The position numbers were made by a program, and so were the translations under genes. This document shows positions 23,501-34,706 of a stretch of 64,000 nt of DNA, in pieces. The notes beneath the pieces are model-generated. The model saw only the letters and a list, made by a program, of their open reading frames with translations, was not told where the DNA came from and ran no database searches. The stretch is from Chimonanthus salicifolius (Eukaryota > Streptophyta > Magnoliopsida > Laurales > Calycanthaceae), in assembly GCA_013350335.1 (NCBI GenBank), contig CM023541.1, positions 63,491,413 through 63,555,412 on the forward strand. The letters run 5' to 3'. How positions within the stretch are numbered: the stretch's first letter is position 1; each line of letters begins with the position of its first letter.

Positions 23501-26500
23501 AATAGGGAAAAGACTAAGGAGGAGTCGCAGAGAAGAAGAGAGAAGAAGAAGATATGTACTTGAAGAAGAAGAAGATAGCCTCACGCCTTTCCGATATCTC
23601 ACCAGAGTTTCCGAGGACTCGCTCCAAGGTATTCTTGCACAATGCTTGCGGAAGAACTTCAAATTTTATTTCATTATTGATCGTCTCTTGCCTCAAGGAA
23701 GGCTACATCTTATATAAAGTTTTCATTACTAAAAATAAAATAAAAGAAACTATTACCAAACTACCCTAGCTAAAAATAAAACACACAAAAATAGCAAAAT
23801 ATGAAATTGGAAGGTGCTGGAGATGCACCGCATCAAAGATGCTTGGGCTTTGGATTACTAGAAAAGAGTTTCTTGGTTAGTGATCTAGACTCCAACATTG
23901 GACGGAGCTTACTAATGAGTAATTACAGCAATTATCCATTCTTGTTTTCCCCCTCCATCAAGTATATATTCCTCTAAATGGGTGAGATTGCAAGATTTGG
24001 ACTCCACTCCGATTCGGCGTTTTCTCAGCGAGATCTTTCGTTTAAGTATTATGTGGGCCAAGTCCAACAGCCCATGCACTATCTTCTTGTGAAGATTAAG
24101 GCCCCTTTCAAATGTGTTCTGTTCAATTGGTTGTGTCCAACACAAGATCGTGACAGTTGATAATCTTTAAAAAAGATAGCATAGAGGGATAGGGGATAAT
24201 GTGTACATATTTGCCTGTGAAGTGAAGAGACTGTCAATCATCTTCTCTTCTCCTGTCATGTTGTCAGAAGCATCTGGATGAATATTGTAGGATGGCTTGA
24301 TATCCAACATGCCTTTTTTTTATGACCAAGGTGTCTAGGCCTCATAGAGCACCCAACTAATCCTTGGGGCATGTACAAGTGACGCAGGACAAGACAAAAG
24401 GGTATCCTAAATGCCTAAATATCTAAATGCAACTAAGATGTAATAAGAAACCAATGTAAAGCAAAATATGAGGCTGAAATTAAAATTAAAATTTATAATG
24501 GCAATTAAAATAATTAAATCTACCACAAACAAGCGTGAAATTCTAGGAATTTAATGTGAACAATTATAGCACAATCCAATTTTGATTACAATTCCTAGTA
24601 GAACGCCTTTCAGAACAGAGTGGCTTATTAGATCTCACAAACACTACAGGCTATCATCAAATAGGGTTGCTGGGTATGGTTGTATGGTATCAAAGTGATG
24701 TTTAAAACAGAGTAGGACAGCAGGAAAAGGCTTCAAGTTGGCTGTATGGGGTAACAGTAAGGAAAAGAATGGGACAGCAGTGGTTGTAGGGGTTAAGGCA
24801 GGGGCAACGAAGGCTGTTTGGGATAAATAAGGATCTAAAAGGGTATGGGACAGCAGTATGGAGGACTGTTTGGGTTGTGGTTGGGGATATGAAGACTGGA
24901 AAGGGGTTCAGAACAGCAATAAGGGGCTGTTTAAGAGGGATGATGGCTTAAGGAGGGTAACGGCAGCAAAGGGAAACTTTGGAAGGGTCAGCAGCAGTAG
25001 GGGGGGGATCTCTGGAGAGGGACGAAGGCAGTATGAAGGGTGTAGGGGCTGGGCGAAAGTAATGGAAGAGATCTGAGGTAGTGGCAAAAGAGGATGGGGA
25101 TTTTGGGAGTCACAGTAGGTGAGGGGAAAGAATAAAAGAAAAAAAAAAAAAAAAAAGAGAGGGAAGAAGAGAGAGAGAAGAGAAGAAGAAGATGGAGTAC
25201 CTGGAGATCGGAGGAGGAGAGCTTCACGCCTAAGAACCAAGCTTCTTGCCGAGACAGGGATTTGCGAAATCTCAAAATATTTTTATTTCATATCATCGTA
25301 TCATGCCCCAAGGGCTACAAAGCTTTATATAAGGCCATCCCTTACTTAAAATAAAATAAAGCAGAAATTACAAGATTACCCTTACTAAAATATGGAAATA
25401 GAAACTTGTAATAAAAGAAAAAAAACACATGGAAGGAAGCAGAGAGAGGAGAGCGTATGCGCCGCATCAACAAGCCTCCCTACCCATATTAAAAAAGATA
25501 ACATAGAGGGATAGGGGACAATGTGTACATATTTGCCTGAGAAGTGAAGAGATTGTTGTTCATCTTCTCTTCTCTTGTCATGTTGTCAGAAGCATCTGGA
25601 TGAATATTGTAGGTTGGCTTGATGTCCAACATGCCTTTTTTTTATGACCAAGGTGTCTAGGCCTCATAGAGCACCCAACTAATCCTTGGGGCATGTATAG
25701 GCCTCCCTATCTACACACACCGGGTAAATTTGCGGGGAGTGACCCTTTGGGGTGGAGTGGGAATTGAACTCAAAACTCCCGTTTTCTGGAAAAACAAAAA
25801 GAGAAGTCCAACAGGCCCTTTGGGGTGGTCTAGTCTGTTTGCCGAGAAGAATGCTCAGAGACCAGTTTCGTGATGGTCTCCTCCTCTATCTGATTTTTAT
25901 AAGCTTAATTTTGATGGGAATGTAACGGTTGCTTGTCCATGTCTGGCTTGGGTTTGCGATCTACACTTAGGTGCAGGTTATGCCATTATGGTACTGTAAT
26001 TGCGGAGGCAGCATGTCTTAATGCATGCCTTCTAATTGTAGAAGGGGACTGAAGGGACTCTGCTGTGCTATTCATTGGACCAATGGAAGTGCCTTGTTCC
26101 TTGGCAACTTGCTCATTTATTTATTTTTGAAGAAATCTTTGAAATTTTCAATGGTAACTCAATGCCTTTTGTTCATATCAGGAAAGATGCCAACAGCAAA
26201 GCAGACTCCCTTGCAAAAAGGAGCGTAGGTCTTTCAAGTCTTGTTATTTGATCTGATATGTCCCAGCTCTAATGTCTTTGTTTTTGGCATTCCACCTATG
26301 GGGTGCTCTGTGTTGTGTGATGAGCTTCTCCCATTCAATAAAAATTACCCTCTTTCAAAAAAGGGGAAAAAAATCTCACAATCATGAAGGCTGTGTCTTT
26401 GAGTCACTTACCTTTCTGGAAATAAAAAGTTTGCTCGAGTTTCTTTGAAGGTGACCAGGCTTGTCATTCTTGAAAGATATTGCTTCAGCAAGAATGTTCA

Positions 26501-28352
26501 TTACTGAAGAAAGCTAAACTGAAACTTTGAGTAAATAAGTATCTTTGGTGATTGTGTGCACCATCTGCTGGAGTGGATTATGTGAGTGTTTGAGTGTGAG
26601 GCATCCCCAAGGATCTTAGGTTGTTGAGGTGTGTAAATTGAGAGTTACTCAAAAGGCATTCACAGAAAACGAGTCTAACAGCTTTTTTCAGGGAATCAAT
26701 TCAGCAGAAACTGGTCTTTTCTATCGTAATCTGTACTGATTTTTTTTTTTTTACCCTATTCCTACTTTAGTATGGAGCTCGTGGCATGAGAAACGCCCAA
26801 TACTTCCTTGGGCAGTTGTCTCATATTTTTACGATCTTCTCTTTCATCAATATATCTTTAGTCTCTCTCAAGAAAAAGGTTTAGTACTCCAGCTGGACTT
26901 GTGATGCTGAAAATTCCTACTTGGTAACCACTGTATTTTTTCCTTTCCTTCATGTAGTAAAACTTTTACATTTCTGGGAATATTTGGTTCTTTACATTGT
27001 TCTACTGATATCTTTGTGCTTTTCCTTAATGATTTATATTTTCCGTAATCTCACTTTTATTTTTCTCACCTGAACAGGGCTTCAGGAAGGTTGACCCAGA
27101 TCGCTGGGAATTTGCAAATGAGGGGTTCTTAAGAGGCCAGAAGCATTTGTTGAAGAACATCAATAGGCGAAAACCTAGCCATGTACATAGTCAGCCTAGT
27201 CAGCCACAAACACCGCAAGGGCAAAGCACATCAGTTGGGGCATGTGTAGAGGTGGGAAAATTTGGGGTTGAGGAAGAAATCGAAAGGCTTAAAAGGGATA
27301 AGAACGTACTTATGCAAGAATTGGTCAGGCTGAGGCAGCAACAACAGGCAACTGATCACCAGCTTCAGACCTTGGTGCAACAGCTTCAGGGAATGGAACA
27401 GCGCCAGCAACAAATGATGTCGTTCTTGGCAAAGGCAATGCAGAGCCCCGCTTTCTTGGCCCAGCTGGTGCAGCAGAACGACGGCAATAGACGCATAGAT
27501 GGAGTGAACAAGAAACGGCGACTGCCCAAACAAGAAGATAGCTCTGAGTGTGAATCTGCTGCTTGTGACGTACAGCTTGTCAAATATCAGCCTCAGATGG
27601 ATGAGGCAGCAAAGGCAATGCTCGTACAGGTACTTAAGAAAATTGAATCCTCTCCTAGACTGGAATCCACAAACAACGACAATTTCTTGATTGATAATGT
27701 TCCCTCAACGTCTGGTTCAATCGGCAATGGAAATTCTTCAAATCGGGCTTCAGGAGTAACACTTGCAGAGGTCCCACCAACTTCTGGAGTTCCGTATGTC
27801 TCTACGGCATCAGATTTTCTCAGTGTCAGCTCGCCTGGCACTATATCTGAGATTCATTCACCTGCTACTACAACAGACATGGTAACGGTAGCTCGACTGC
27901 CAGATACAAGCATTTTTTCTCGATCACAGGAAGCTTCCTCGCAGCCGGATATTGTCATTCCTGAATTCCACCAAATGCAAGGAATAGTCCCAGAAAACAG
28001 TGTCGCCATTCCAAACGAGAGCTTTGTAGTGCCCGAAGTGGAAAGTGTATTCATTGATCCATTGTCGATGGGAGTTGATGGGCCAATGCCGTTACAAGCA
28101 GTATCAGCTGATACTGATTTGGATGTTTTAATCGAAGGTAGCCCTAAGCTTCCTGGCATAAATGATTCCTACTGGGAGCAGTTTCTTTCAGAAAGCCTGC
28201 TCTCTGGTGATACAGAGGAGGCTGAGTCGAGAACGGAAGAAGCTAATTCAAAGGAAATGGAGCCGCAGCTTGAGAAGGATAAGGGATGGGACAAAGCTCA
28301 GCACATGGAGCATCTGACTGAGCAAATGGGGCTTCTTACATCAGATAGCTAA
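17514..28352 (+). CDS. HSFA1: Class A1 heat-shock transcription factor (2 exons, 504 aa)
   Basis: Exon 1 is 17514-17753 (80 aa); exon 2 is 27078-28352 (424 aa plus stop). The 9324-bp intron uses TAT/GTGAGT and AACAG/GGC and falls in phase 0. The first in-frame ATG is at 17514; further upstream only a TTG is in frame. Domains: HSF DNA-binding domain (about 20-112, [13 protein letters not shown] ... [28 protein letters not shown]), an HR-A/B coiled coil with the long class-A insert (about 142-215), a basic NKKRR nuclear-localisation motif at 224-228, an AHA activator motif [10 protein letters not shown] from 443, and a C-terminal export signal [12 protein letters not shown] at 489-500. This arrangement and length fit HSFA1, the master activator of the plant heat response, which binds nGAAn repeats as a trimer in the nucleus. 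The intron position inside the DNA-binding domain is the conserved plant one; its length is unusual and due to transposons. Confidence 0.97.
17987..18035 (+). repeat. Dispersed repeat segment shared with 53088-53136
   Basis: A block of about 49 nt containing ATATGTTAGAAAAT.GGAGATTCT is nearly identical at both places. The 53-kb copy lies inside a stretch bounded by GTGTTTGG and CCAAACA, suggesting a hAT-like MITE. No clear ends are seen here. Confidence 0.55.
18036..19904. other. HSFA1 intron, 5' part
   Basis: No gene or clearly bounded repeat is seen. The sequence is T-rich on the plus strand, as expected for intron. The short open frames, including one at 19606-19881, show no domain and no splice context. 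Confidence 0.5.
19905..20048 (-). mobile_element. Severely 5'-truncated LINE 3' tail
   Basis: A 144-bp insertion whose minus strand ends TTAATAAAATTGTC...AAAA, the typical 3' end of plant L1-type LINEs. It is flanked by 16-bp target-site duplications: CCTTTGATTGTGAATT at 19889-19904 and CCTTTGGTTGTGAATT at 20049-20064, with one mismatch. Confidence 0.75.
21483..21656 (-). mobile_element. tRNA-derived SINE inside the LINE
   Basis: A 174-bp element flanked by a perfect 15-bp target-site duplication, TGGAGCATATCAGAA, at 21468-21482 and 21657-21671. On the minus strand it opens with tRNA-like promoter boxes (TAACTCATTTGGC and AGTTCGAGTCCCG) and ends in an A-tail. The perfect duplication suggests it is younger than the LINE it entered. 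Confidence 0.9.
21881..22804 (+). repeat. Tandem triplication of a 312-bp LINE segment
   Basis: Three direct copies start at 21881, 22193 and 22506, each with CAAGCATTTGT.TCTTGTAGAG near its start and CTGAATGGATGGTGATGGCTA near its end. The unit is the C-terminal part of the LINE reverse transcriptase. The copies differ by substitutions and small indels: copy 1 lacks about 15 nt after GAGGTCATAG, and copy 3 lacks the TTAATTAAAT piece. Hence the duplication is not recent. Confidence 0.9.
22970..23835 (+). mobile_element. Solo LTR 1 (866 bp)
   Basis: It begins TGATGCAGGAC and ends CACCGCATCA, so the ends are TGATGC/GCATCA. It is flanked by a perfect 5-bp target-site duplication AAGAT (22965-22969 and 23836-23840). 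No internal retrotransposon sequence adjoins it. The LINE frame resumes on the far side, so this is a single LTR left by recombination. Confidence 0.9.
24168..25726 (+). repeat. 232-bp tandem duplication split by solo LTR 2
   Basis: The block starting AAAAGAT.ACATAGAGGG appears at about 24168 and again at about 25495. Each copy runs through LINE zinc-binding sequence into the start of a minus-strand SINE. Subtracting the 1090-bp solo LTR and one 5-bp duplication gives a unit of about 232 bp. The order of events was LINE, then SINE, then duplication, then LTR insertion into the first copy. Confidence 0.85.
24380..25469 (+). mobile_element. Solo LTR 2 (1090 bp), same family as solo LTR 1
   Basis: It begins TGACGCAGGAC and ends CGCCGCATCA, with a perfect 5-bp target-site duplication ACAAG at 24375-24379 and 25470-25474. 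Its first 150 nt and its 3' end match solo LTR 1 in pattern (CCTAAATGCCTAA, TATATAA.G near the 3' end). The interior has long purine runs, including an A17 stretch at about 25139-25155. Confidence 0.9.
25636..25805 (-). mobile_element. tRNA-derived SINE inside the LINE
   Basis: A 170-bp element. On the minus strand it has a box-B-like GAGTTCAATTCCCAC, a TTTACCCGGTGTGTG motif shared with the SINE at 47363, and an A-tail. It is flanked by GTCCAACATGCC (25624-25635) and GTCCAACAGGCC (25806-25817), a 12-bp target-site duplication with one mismatch. A truncated second copy, part of the tandem duplication, lies at about 24313-24379 and 25475-25487. Confidence 0.85.
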
Positions 28353-28751
28353 GGGTAATGAAATATGGATACCCATGTAAACTTTTTACTCAAGTCATAC
28401 AAATTAGTCAGGCTAAAGTTGTCTTCTCGGTGAAGCCTTCTGATAAGCTGCAACTCCAGACAAATATTTTACTGCCTTCTCACATGGATGCTTCTCATTT
28501 CCGCTGAAGTTTTTTGTCCAGATTAACTCAATGCACTTGAGATGATAATGCTTATCCATTAAACTTAACTACCGCGAATTGCATTTATTTCTTTGTTGAT
28601 CTCTTCTAGTGAACATTTTCTAGAGGATAAACACATTATAGAAGCAGATAAAATTGCTTGCACTCTTGCATTGCTCAAATGCTTTTTTCACTTGTTTTGA
28701 AGAACATAGCACATTATAGAAGCATATAAAATTGCTTGCATTTGCCCCTGC

Positions 28752-28779
28752 CTCTCTCTCTCTCTCTCTCTCTCTCTCT
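28752..28779. repeat. (CT)14 microsatellite
   Basis: A perfect dinucleotide run in the downstream flank of HSFA1. Confidence 0.9.
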
Positions 28780-30677
28780 TGCCAGTGGTCATGGGCCTCT
28801 TCAGTAGAAATTTCCCCAAGTTGTAGCTGCATTTGTAATTTGTCACATTTTGAAACTCATGAATTTTGAAATTCCAGAGAAATAATGCACTAACCTATTT
28901 ATAATTGATGGGTGTTAGGCTGTGTTTGGCAATTATCAGATTCTGAACTTGGTAGATTCAATTGCTGTAATGTGAGGTTTAAATTGATACTGATATAAAT
29001 CATGATATGAATTAACATCAATTATTATGTTATTATCCGTAATTTCATCATTCATTCACAATCTATGATAGGATATAGCACTTGATTCTCAGGTGGGGAC
29101 CAGAATTAGGTGGAATTTTAAAATTCTTTAGATGTGTTGAGAAATCTACAGGATTTCAATTCCATGAGATTATAGAACTTTAAGGTTGGTATATAAGGAT
29201 TTGGGCATATGCAACTAGGGTTGTTCACCATCAGAGCTTCCCAATGTATAAGTTTGAACTTTGAACCCATTTGTATTCTCAAATCGAAGCCCATTAAACA
29301 GCCTTCTTTATGTTAAATTCCAAGCTAACCCATTGAATAGGTGAAAATCTGAATCCATTTTGGATTAACATATTTGAACAAAATGCATATAAAATCCACT
29401 TTAAGATTCAATCAAAAAAATTTAAGCAGATGATTTTTTTGAAGTGATTGCATTATATAAAAGCCTAATACAGTAATATAATGATACATGTAAGGCTTTA
29501 TTTACTTCAATCCACCCACTTATTAAACAAACTAAAAAACCTATCGGTCAAGTATGGTTTGAAAATTTAAAATTCGAACTCAACTCAATTTTAAAAATTT
29601 AATAAAATTCATTCAAAATTTTATGGAATCAACTCTACTCAAAGTAAGTAGCTTAATTTTTTTAATTTATAAAATTACATTTAAACCCATTTTTTCACAA
29701 TAATTTGAGCTAGAGCTCTTTGTTCATATTTTTTATCTGGTTAAACATCTCTAGAAAGTTCTGGATAGCTGGCGAATGAATAGTTTAATGACTAACGTAC
29801 ATGAGACACAACTAAAAAGTTGCTCGTGACCACTAAAGTAGTAATATTGCATTTTAATAAATCAAATGGAGTGGTATTTAGGGGACCAGTGATCAAAGAA
29901 TAAAGGATTAATTAAAGAAATGATTAAGGTTGGCCTCATCCGTTCATTCAATTATTAGGCAGTGGCCCACCAAAATAATCTTCTAATATACGCCCTTATT
30001 CTCACCAGGACACGTTTCCTCCTCTTTTCCAAAAGGCAACTCAACTGTCTTCTACGCCAGCATCAAGCTCCATCTTCATCGCGATTAATCGCCAAGTCCA
30101 ACTACAACTACCGACGACCTGACGATATCCCTTGGACTGTCGTGTTTTTCGTCTTTAGATAAATGTTTTAAAATTTTGACTCGTGAAGACAACTATGGAT
30201 TAAATAAAACTCATTCAGATTCAATCGTAGTTAAATTCGATCAAATCTATGTCATAAACATTAAATTATCAATTAAAGTTATATTTTTATAAAAAATATT
30301 ATTTTTCTCACAAACATAATCATAAATACTAAAAATTAATAATTTAACATCTTTGTTCCAATAAAAAAAACTATGATCTAATCCAATAGTCAAATATCTA
30401 TCTTCCATTAATATAATCAAAATAAGAATTTTCTAAAAAATATATGGGGTTGTGACATACTCATTATCTCATGCATGGTCAAATAACAAAAGTAAGATAG
30501 TTCTAATAAAAAAATTATATGAATAATTAATTATCTATACTATTTAGTACGTAACTACTCCACACATATCTAATTAAGCAAAAAATATTTTTTTATAATA
30601 TGACTATGAGAGTACCCTTGCTGTACATTGAATCTGAGAACAATCTTATATAAGTTGTAATTAAAATTTTATACACA

Positions 30678-30790
30678 GGAGTCTGAATATCAGCCGATAT
30701 GTCGATATCTCGTCCGTATCATATTGACTAATATCAATCATTTTTTATTAAAAAAAAATATCGATCGATACCGAATTTTAAATCTCTATA
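30678..30790. repeat. ATCGGCCGATAT-family dispersed repeat, degenerate copy
   Basis: AGGAGTCTGAATATCAGCCGATAT at the start and TACCGAATTTTAAATCTCT at the end match the ends of the copy near 10420-10580 with several changes. Confidence 0.55.
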
Positions 30791-33652
30791 ATTATATACA
30801 TATATTTATGTTGATGTATTTAATCATTTATTTTATTATAAATGAATGAAACGTTAAATTAAAATATTTTTAAAATATCTTAAATAGAAATATAAATTAC
30901 AAAAAATGATGAAATGATAAAATAATGAATTTAGTTCCCTCTATTCTCATAAAGTCATATATGCTCTCATTTCCTACCTAGGGTCTGGGTTTGGATGAGT
31001 ACTCATTTTCCCTTCCCTAGAGTCTATGATTTGAACGGTCCGTGCCATTTCTTAAAACAGCGCTTTAGATTCACATGCAAGTGTTGTCATTAATAAAATA
31101 TTAAACTAGAGTTCATAAATTAAAATATCATTGTTTTTTATTAATTCATATTTTTGTTATAAAAGGTCTATTATTTAACTTAAATAATATTTAAAGAAAA
31201 GACAAAACTACACTATAACATATGAAGAAAAAAGTGCTACTATATTTTATTCCAATCATAAAAAATGGGCCGCGAGTTTGTAACTGTGGTGGGTCAAGTT
31301 CGGTTTTGAGTATATCTAAACTTAGGTTTAAATTATAATTAAAGCATCTAAGTTCGAGCTTAAGTTGATTCAATATAAATAAATTTAAACCTATCTCGGT
31401 AAATTCAGTAGTTTGTTGAGTTGATTTGACTTACCGCTAAATTTAAACCTATCATTGATTTACTAAAATTGTGTCCACTCAAAGACTAAACTCTACAGAC
31501 TACTAAAATTGAGTTGATTTTATAATTAAAGCACTCTACAGACTACTGAATTGAGTCAACTCAAAGACTCAATGCATCAAGTAGGCAAGTCAAATCAAAA
31601 TTTTAAATATTTTTATTTTCTCAATAAGATTGAATTAACTATAGAGTTGGATTAATTAAGTACCTCGTATCAATTTTATTGAATCTAAACTAAGCTAACG
31701 CACATAATTAAGAAAGTATTAAAATAAATATAATAATAAATTATAAATGGACTACAGACTACCAAACCTGAATTACAAAGGTTGTACACCGTACGTTTTT
31801 ATATAGGAATACTTTTTATACTTCCTATCTTTTAAATAATGGCATATGTTTTGAATTTTTATATTAAAAGTGTCTTAATTACTATTTCTTATCATTCTAA
31901 TTAGTAACTAACACCATTAGAATAAACAACATTTATTTATCATAAATAAATCTAACGATGGATCAGCCGACAGTGAATCCTTTCCAAACACCACAAGTTC
32001 CAAAAACGCCTATCACATCAGACAAAAATTAGATATAAGGTATGGACACGTGGCCAGCGGATCTAGCGCTGATCTTAATTAAAATGACGTTGGAATAAAG
32101 CTGGTAACAATGAGGCATGACTAGAAACGAGCAATAGATGACTTAGTGAGGAAACAAAGTAATTTTTAATTATTTAATTTTCAAAAATAGAATTTTCTAC
32201 ATAAACTAACTGATACAATCATTTAAAAGATTATTTATGGAAACGACAGTTTTGGATAGAAATTTTAAACATTCGAATTTATAAATGCTACAAGCTCTTA
32301 ACTTTAAAAAAATCAGAAACTAATTTTAAAATTAGAATAAATATAAAAATATAAAATTCTCAACCCAAAATAAATAAATATTTTAATAGTTTGAATTTTT
32401 TTACACAAAAATAATAAGAGAAAGAGAATGACTTGAATCCAAAGCCTCCATATCATAGAGATTCTTCACTGCTTAGCGGTCCCGCACAGATTTACTGTGA
32501 ATTTTTCCGTTTTAAACAAGCTATTATTAAATATTTCAGTTGTATCATTCATTTTAAAATAAAAATTAATGAAAAATTTTGAGACCTGCACTCGAAGCCA
32601 AATTCACTAACACACAGTCACAAATGCAATGGACGTACGCAATTACTGGAGTATACTTGATACGCTAAAAAAACAAATGCTGCCAACAAAAAAAATGAAA
32701 TGGATAAGCAAACGTTCTATTTAAAAAAGCCCGCTATAATTAAATATATTAACATCTTTTTTAATCTTACTTTCAAAAAGGATAGGAGAAAAGATTTACA
32801 AAATTTTCTTCTTGAAAGATTTAGAACTCCATCTATGACCTTGAGACAAAAATCTAAATAATGTATTTATATAGTATAAAAATAGATAAAAACAAAAATT
32901 GAGCACTTCATCAAATATAAGATATATCAACATAATTCTGGCAACGATTACAATTAAAAAATACAGTATGAATTTAATACGAATAGTGCGAGTATAATAC
33001 AAATATTAAACGGCAAATTACGAATTATGCACCTAAAATATACAGGAAATGGAAGACAATAATATTAGAAAAGAAAATGACGTGCAAAGACCAAATAGTA
33101 ACGCCGAGTAATTACCGATTAGTGCCAAACGAGGCGAGTTAAATGCGCATCCGTACGCACCCTTGCAAGTCGGTGCATTGTAAGAAACAGCGCCAGCGCA
33201 GGCCCGTCCCTGTCAGCATTCAGCTCTATGAGTACGAGGGGCAGAGCTGCAGCTTGCACAGAACTGAATTAGTAACAGTTCATAACCAGCTGGCACGCAG
33301 TTTACTAAAAATCGCGCATAAGGCGCACGTTAGAGGGAGTTCCCAAACCTAAAGCCCCAGGCGGCCAAGCCAATCCCAAATCAGAAAGATGAAGAAAAAA
33401 ATAAAACAAAAATAAAAAAATCGTAAGAAATTTACAATCCAAAAGCCAAATCATCTCATCCAATACAATCCAATTCAATCAACGAAGCTGAGCTATACAT
33501 CGAAGAATGACAGGTGTCTACAGGAATCGTCAAGTCTGAATCAAACGGAGTCTGCACATACACGTGCGGGACTGAGTCCACGCGTGTTAACAGATGAGAA
33601 GAACAAGTAAAGGGAGCAGGTGTGGAAACTGGAAAGAAAAAGGAAATCACGT

Positions 33653-34249
33653 CTAGAAGTCGCCAAATTTCCTGTGGAGAATGGACGGACGAAATTTCCG
33701 CGGTACCTTTCCGACCTCCTGCAAGCTCCGATGGCTCCGAATCGCCAAAACTCCGCTTTTCTCCACCTCGAAAAAACGCTCAAACTCCCCAATCTCTAAC
33801 GTTTCTACAGAAAAAAATAAGAAATAAAGAATGAAGGGAAATCGGTAAATCAGATAATTTTTAATGACTGGAGTCGGGAAGCCATCGGCATTTTACCTTT
33901 CGGGCGAGAAATCGCTTTGAAACCACCGATATTCACCAAATCTGCAAGAAAAAGAGTGGAAATGGTATCAGAAAACGAAATTTGTTTGCCAGTGCGGGAA
34001 AAATCGACCTCAGATGCAGATTTCCTTGCCTTTCTGAGTTGGATCATGAGAGACGAGGTAGAGGATGAGAAAGCAAAATAAGGTGAGAAGAGGTATGAGA
34101 TGAATGGACTTCTCGGTCCGTGAGCTCGGGCGCAGAAGTTTCTCGGCCTTCTTCTCCTCTTCTGCTTCTTCTAGTTGGAGCTTCTGCTCCTTTCCGCCGC
34201 CATGGATTTGGAGCTTCGACGAAGGCGACCCCAGCGATTGCCGCTGCAT
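33653..34249 (-). CDS. Small single-pass membrane protein, plant-specific (3 exons, 138 aa)
   Basis: Exons: 34249-34030, 33941-33897 (45 nt), 33804-33653. The joined frame is 417 nt with stop TAG at 33655-33653. Intron 1 starts GCAAGG after CAGAAAG, a GC-AG intron, because no GT donor precedes the in-frame stop. Intron 2 is GT-AG. The protein has a charged N-terminus (Glu/Lys-rich, 20-47), one strong membrane segment IHLIPLLTLFCFLILYLVS (49-67), then a tail rich in basic and acidic residues with FERFFEVEKSGVLAIRSHR near the middle of exon 3. I recognise this as a conserved plant family of about 120-140 residues with MQRQSLGSP at the start and VLAIRS.R.LQE in the tail; it has no assigned function. 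The short N-terminus with no signal peptide suggests a signal-anchor topology. This call rests on splice phase, open frame and family resemblance. Confidence 0.85.
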
Positions 34250-34569
34250 GCTTCTCTTCTCTGTTTTTTCTCACAGTGAGAAAAGGCGATTAAGAGTGAG
34301 AGATAAAGGCAGGCAGGGGTTTAATGGCCACCCGTCCGCTCTATAGGAACGATAAGTCTCTTTCTGCAGATGCCAAAGAGAACTCCCAAGTAAAAGAGAC
34401 TGTTGGCATGGCGCGATTATTAAGGACTCAGAAATACCAAGTAAAAGAGTTTAGAATAATTGGATGGAACAAATGATTATATAAATTTTACAACTAAATT
34501 TCTTTAAGATAGATTATAAAAATTTAATAGTTTATAAAAGTTAAATTTAAAAATTAAAATTGAAATATC

Positions 34570-34706
34570 TTTTTTTTAATTTATGTGCAAAAAACTGCAG
34601 GATAACATAAAACCTCACGAGTGAACCCCTAACTCTAAAGCACATCAAGATTAGATCATACAGACTTGAATCCACAACTTAAAATAGGAGACAATGAGTT
34701 GAAGTA
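34570..34706 (-). mobile_element. Degenerate tRNA-derived SINE
   Basis: The minus strand shows TTCAACTCATTG (box A position), GGATTCAAGTC (box B position), a GATCTAATCTTGATGTGCT segment and an A-tail. These align in order with the better copies at 41899 and 61884. Target-site duplications are no longer visible. Confidence 0.65.

Larger units (their letters stand above)
20240..26370 (+). mobile_element. Decayed full-length-like LINE in the HSFA1 intron, with nested insertions
   Basis: Plus-strand fragments occur in the order of a plant L1-type LINE. An RRM-like piece of ORF1 (RGFPFVQFD near 20300) comes first. Reverse transcriptase pieces follow: [19 protein letters not shown] near 20955-21010, a GDPISPF-like motif near 21290 (first residues lost), and an ADYI motif near 21430 in place of ADD. 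The RT C-terminal segment is triplicated (21881-22804). Then come the zinc-binding segment ([12 protein letters not shown] near 24095; [21 protein letters not shown] near 24235 and 25555) and an RNase H-like tail (KLNFDGN near 25910; [11 protein letters not shown] near 26190). Stops and shifts are everywhere, so it is dead. It is interrupted by a SINE (21483), two solo LTRs (22970, 24380) and another SINE (25636). The left boundary is uncertain; the right end is near an A-rich stretch at about 26340-26375. Confidence 0.85.
28353..33652. other. Intergenic region after HSFA1
   Basis: The first few hundred bases are the HSFA1 3' untranslated region and flank, with a (CT)n run at 28752-28779. A short duplication of ACATTATAGAAGCA.ATAAAATTGCTTGCA is at about 28631-28660 and 28711-28740. 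After 29200 the DNA is AT-rich. A GC-richer 210-nt stretch at about 29960-30170 holds an open frame without recognisable domain. At 30678-30790 there is a weak ATCGGCCGAT-family copy. The stretch 33110-33560 is GC-richer and would be the downstream flank of the next gene. No gene is supported. Confidence 0.5.

Noticed and set aside
24908..25275. Leu/Ser/Phe-rich frames on the minus strand
   Set aside because: They are translations of the purine-rich interior of solo LTR 2.
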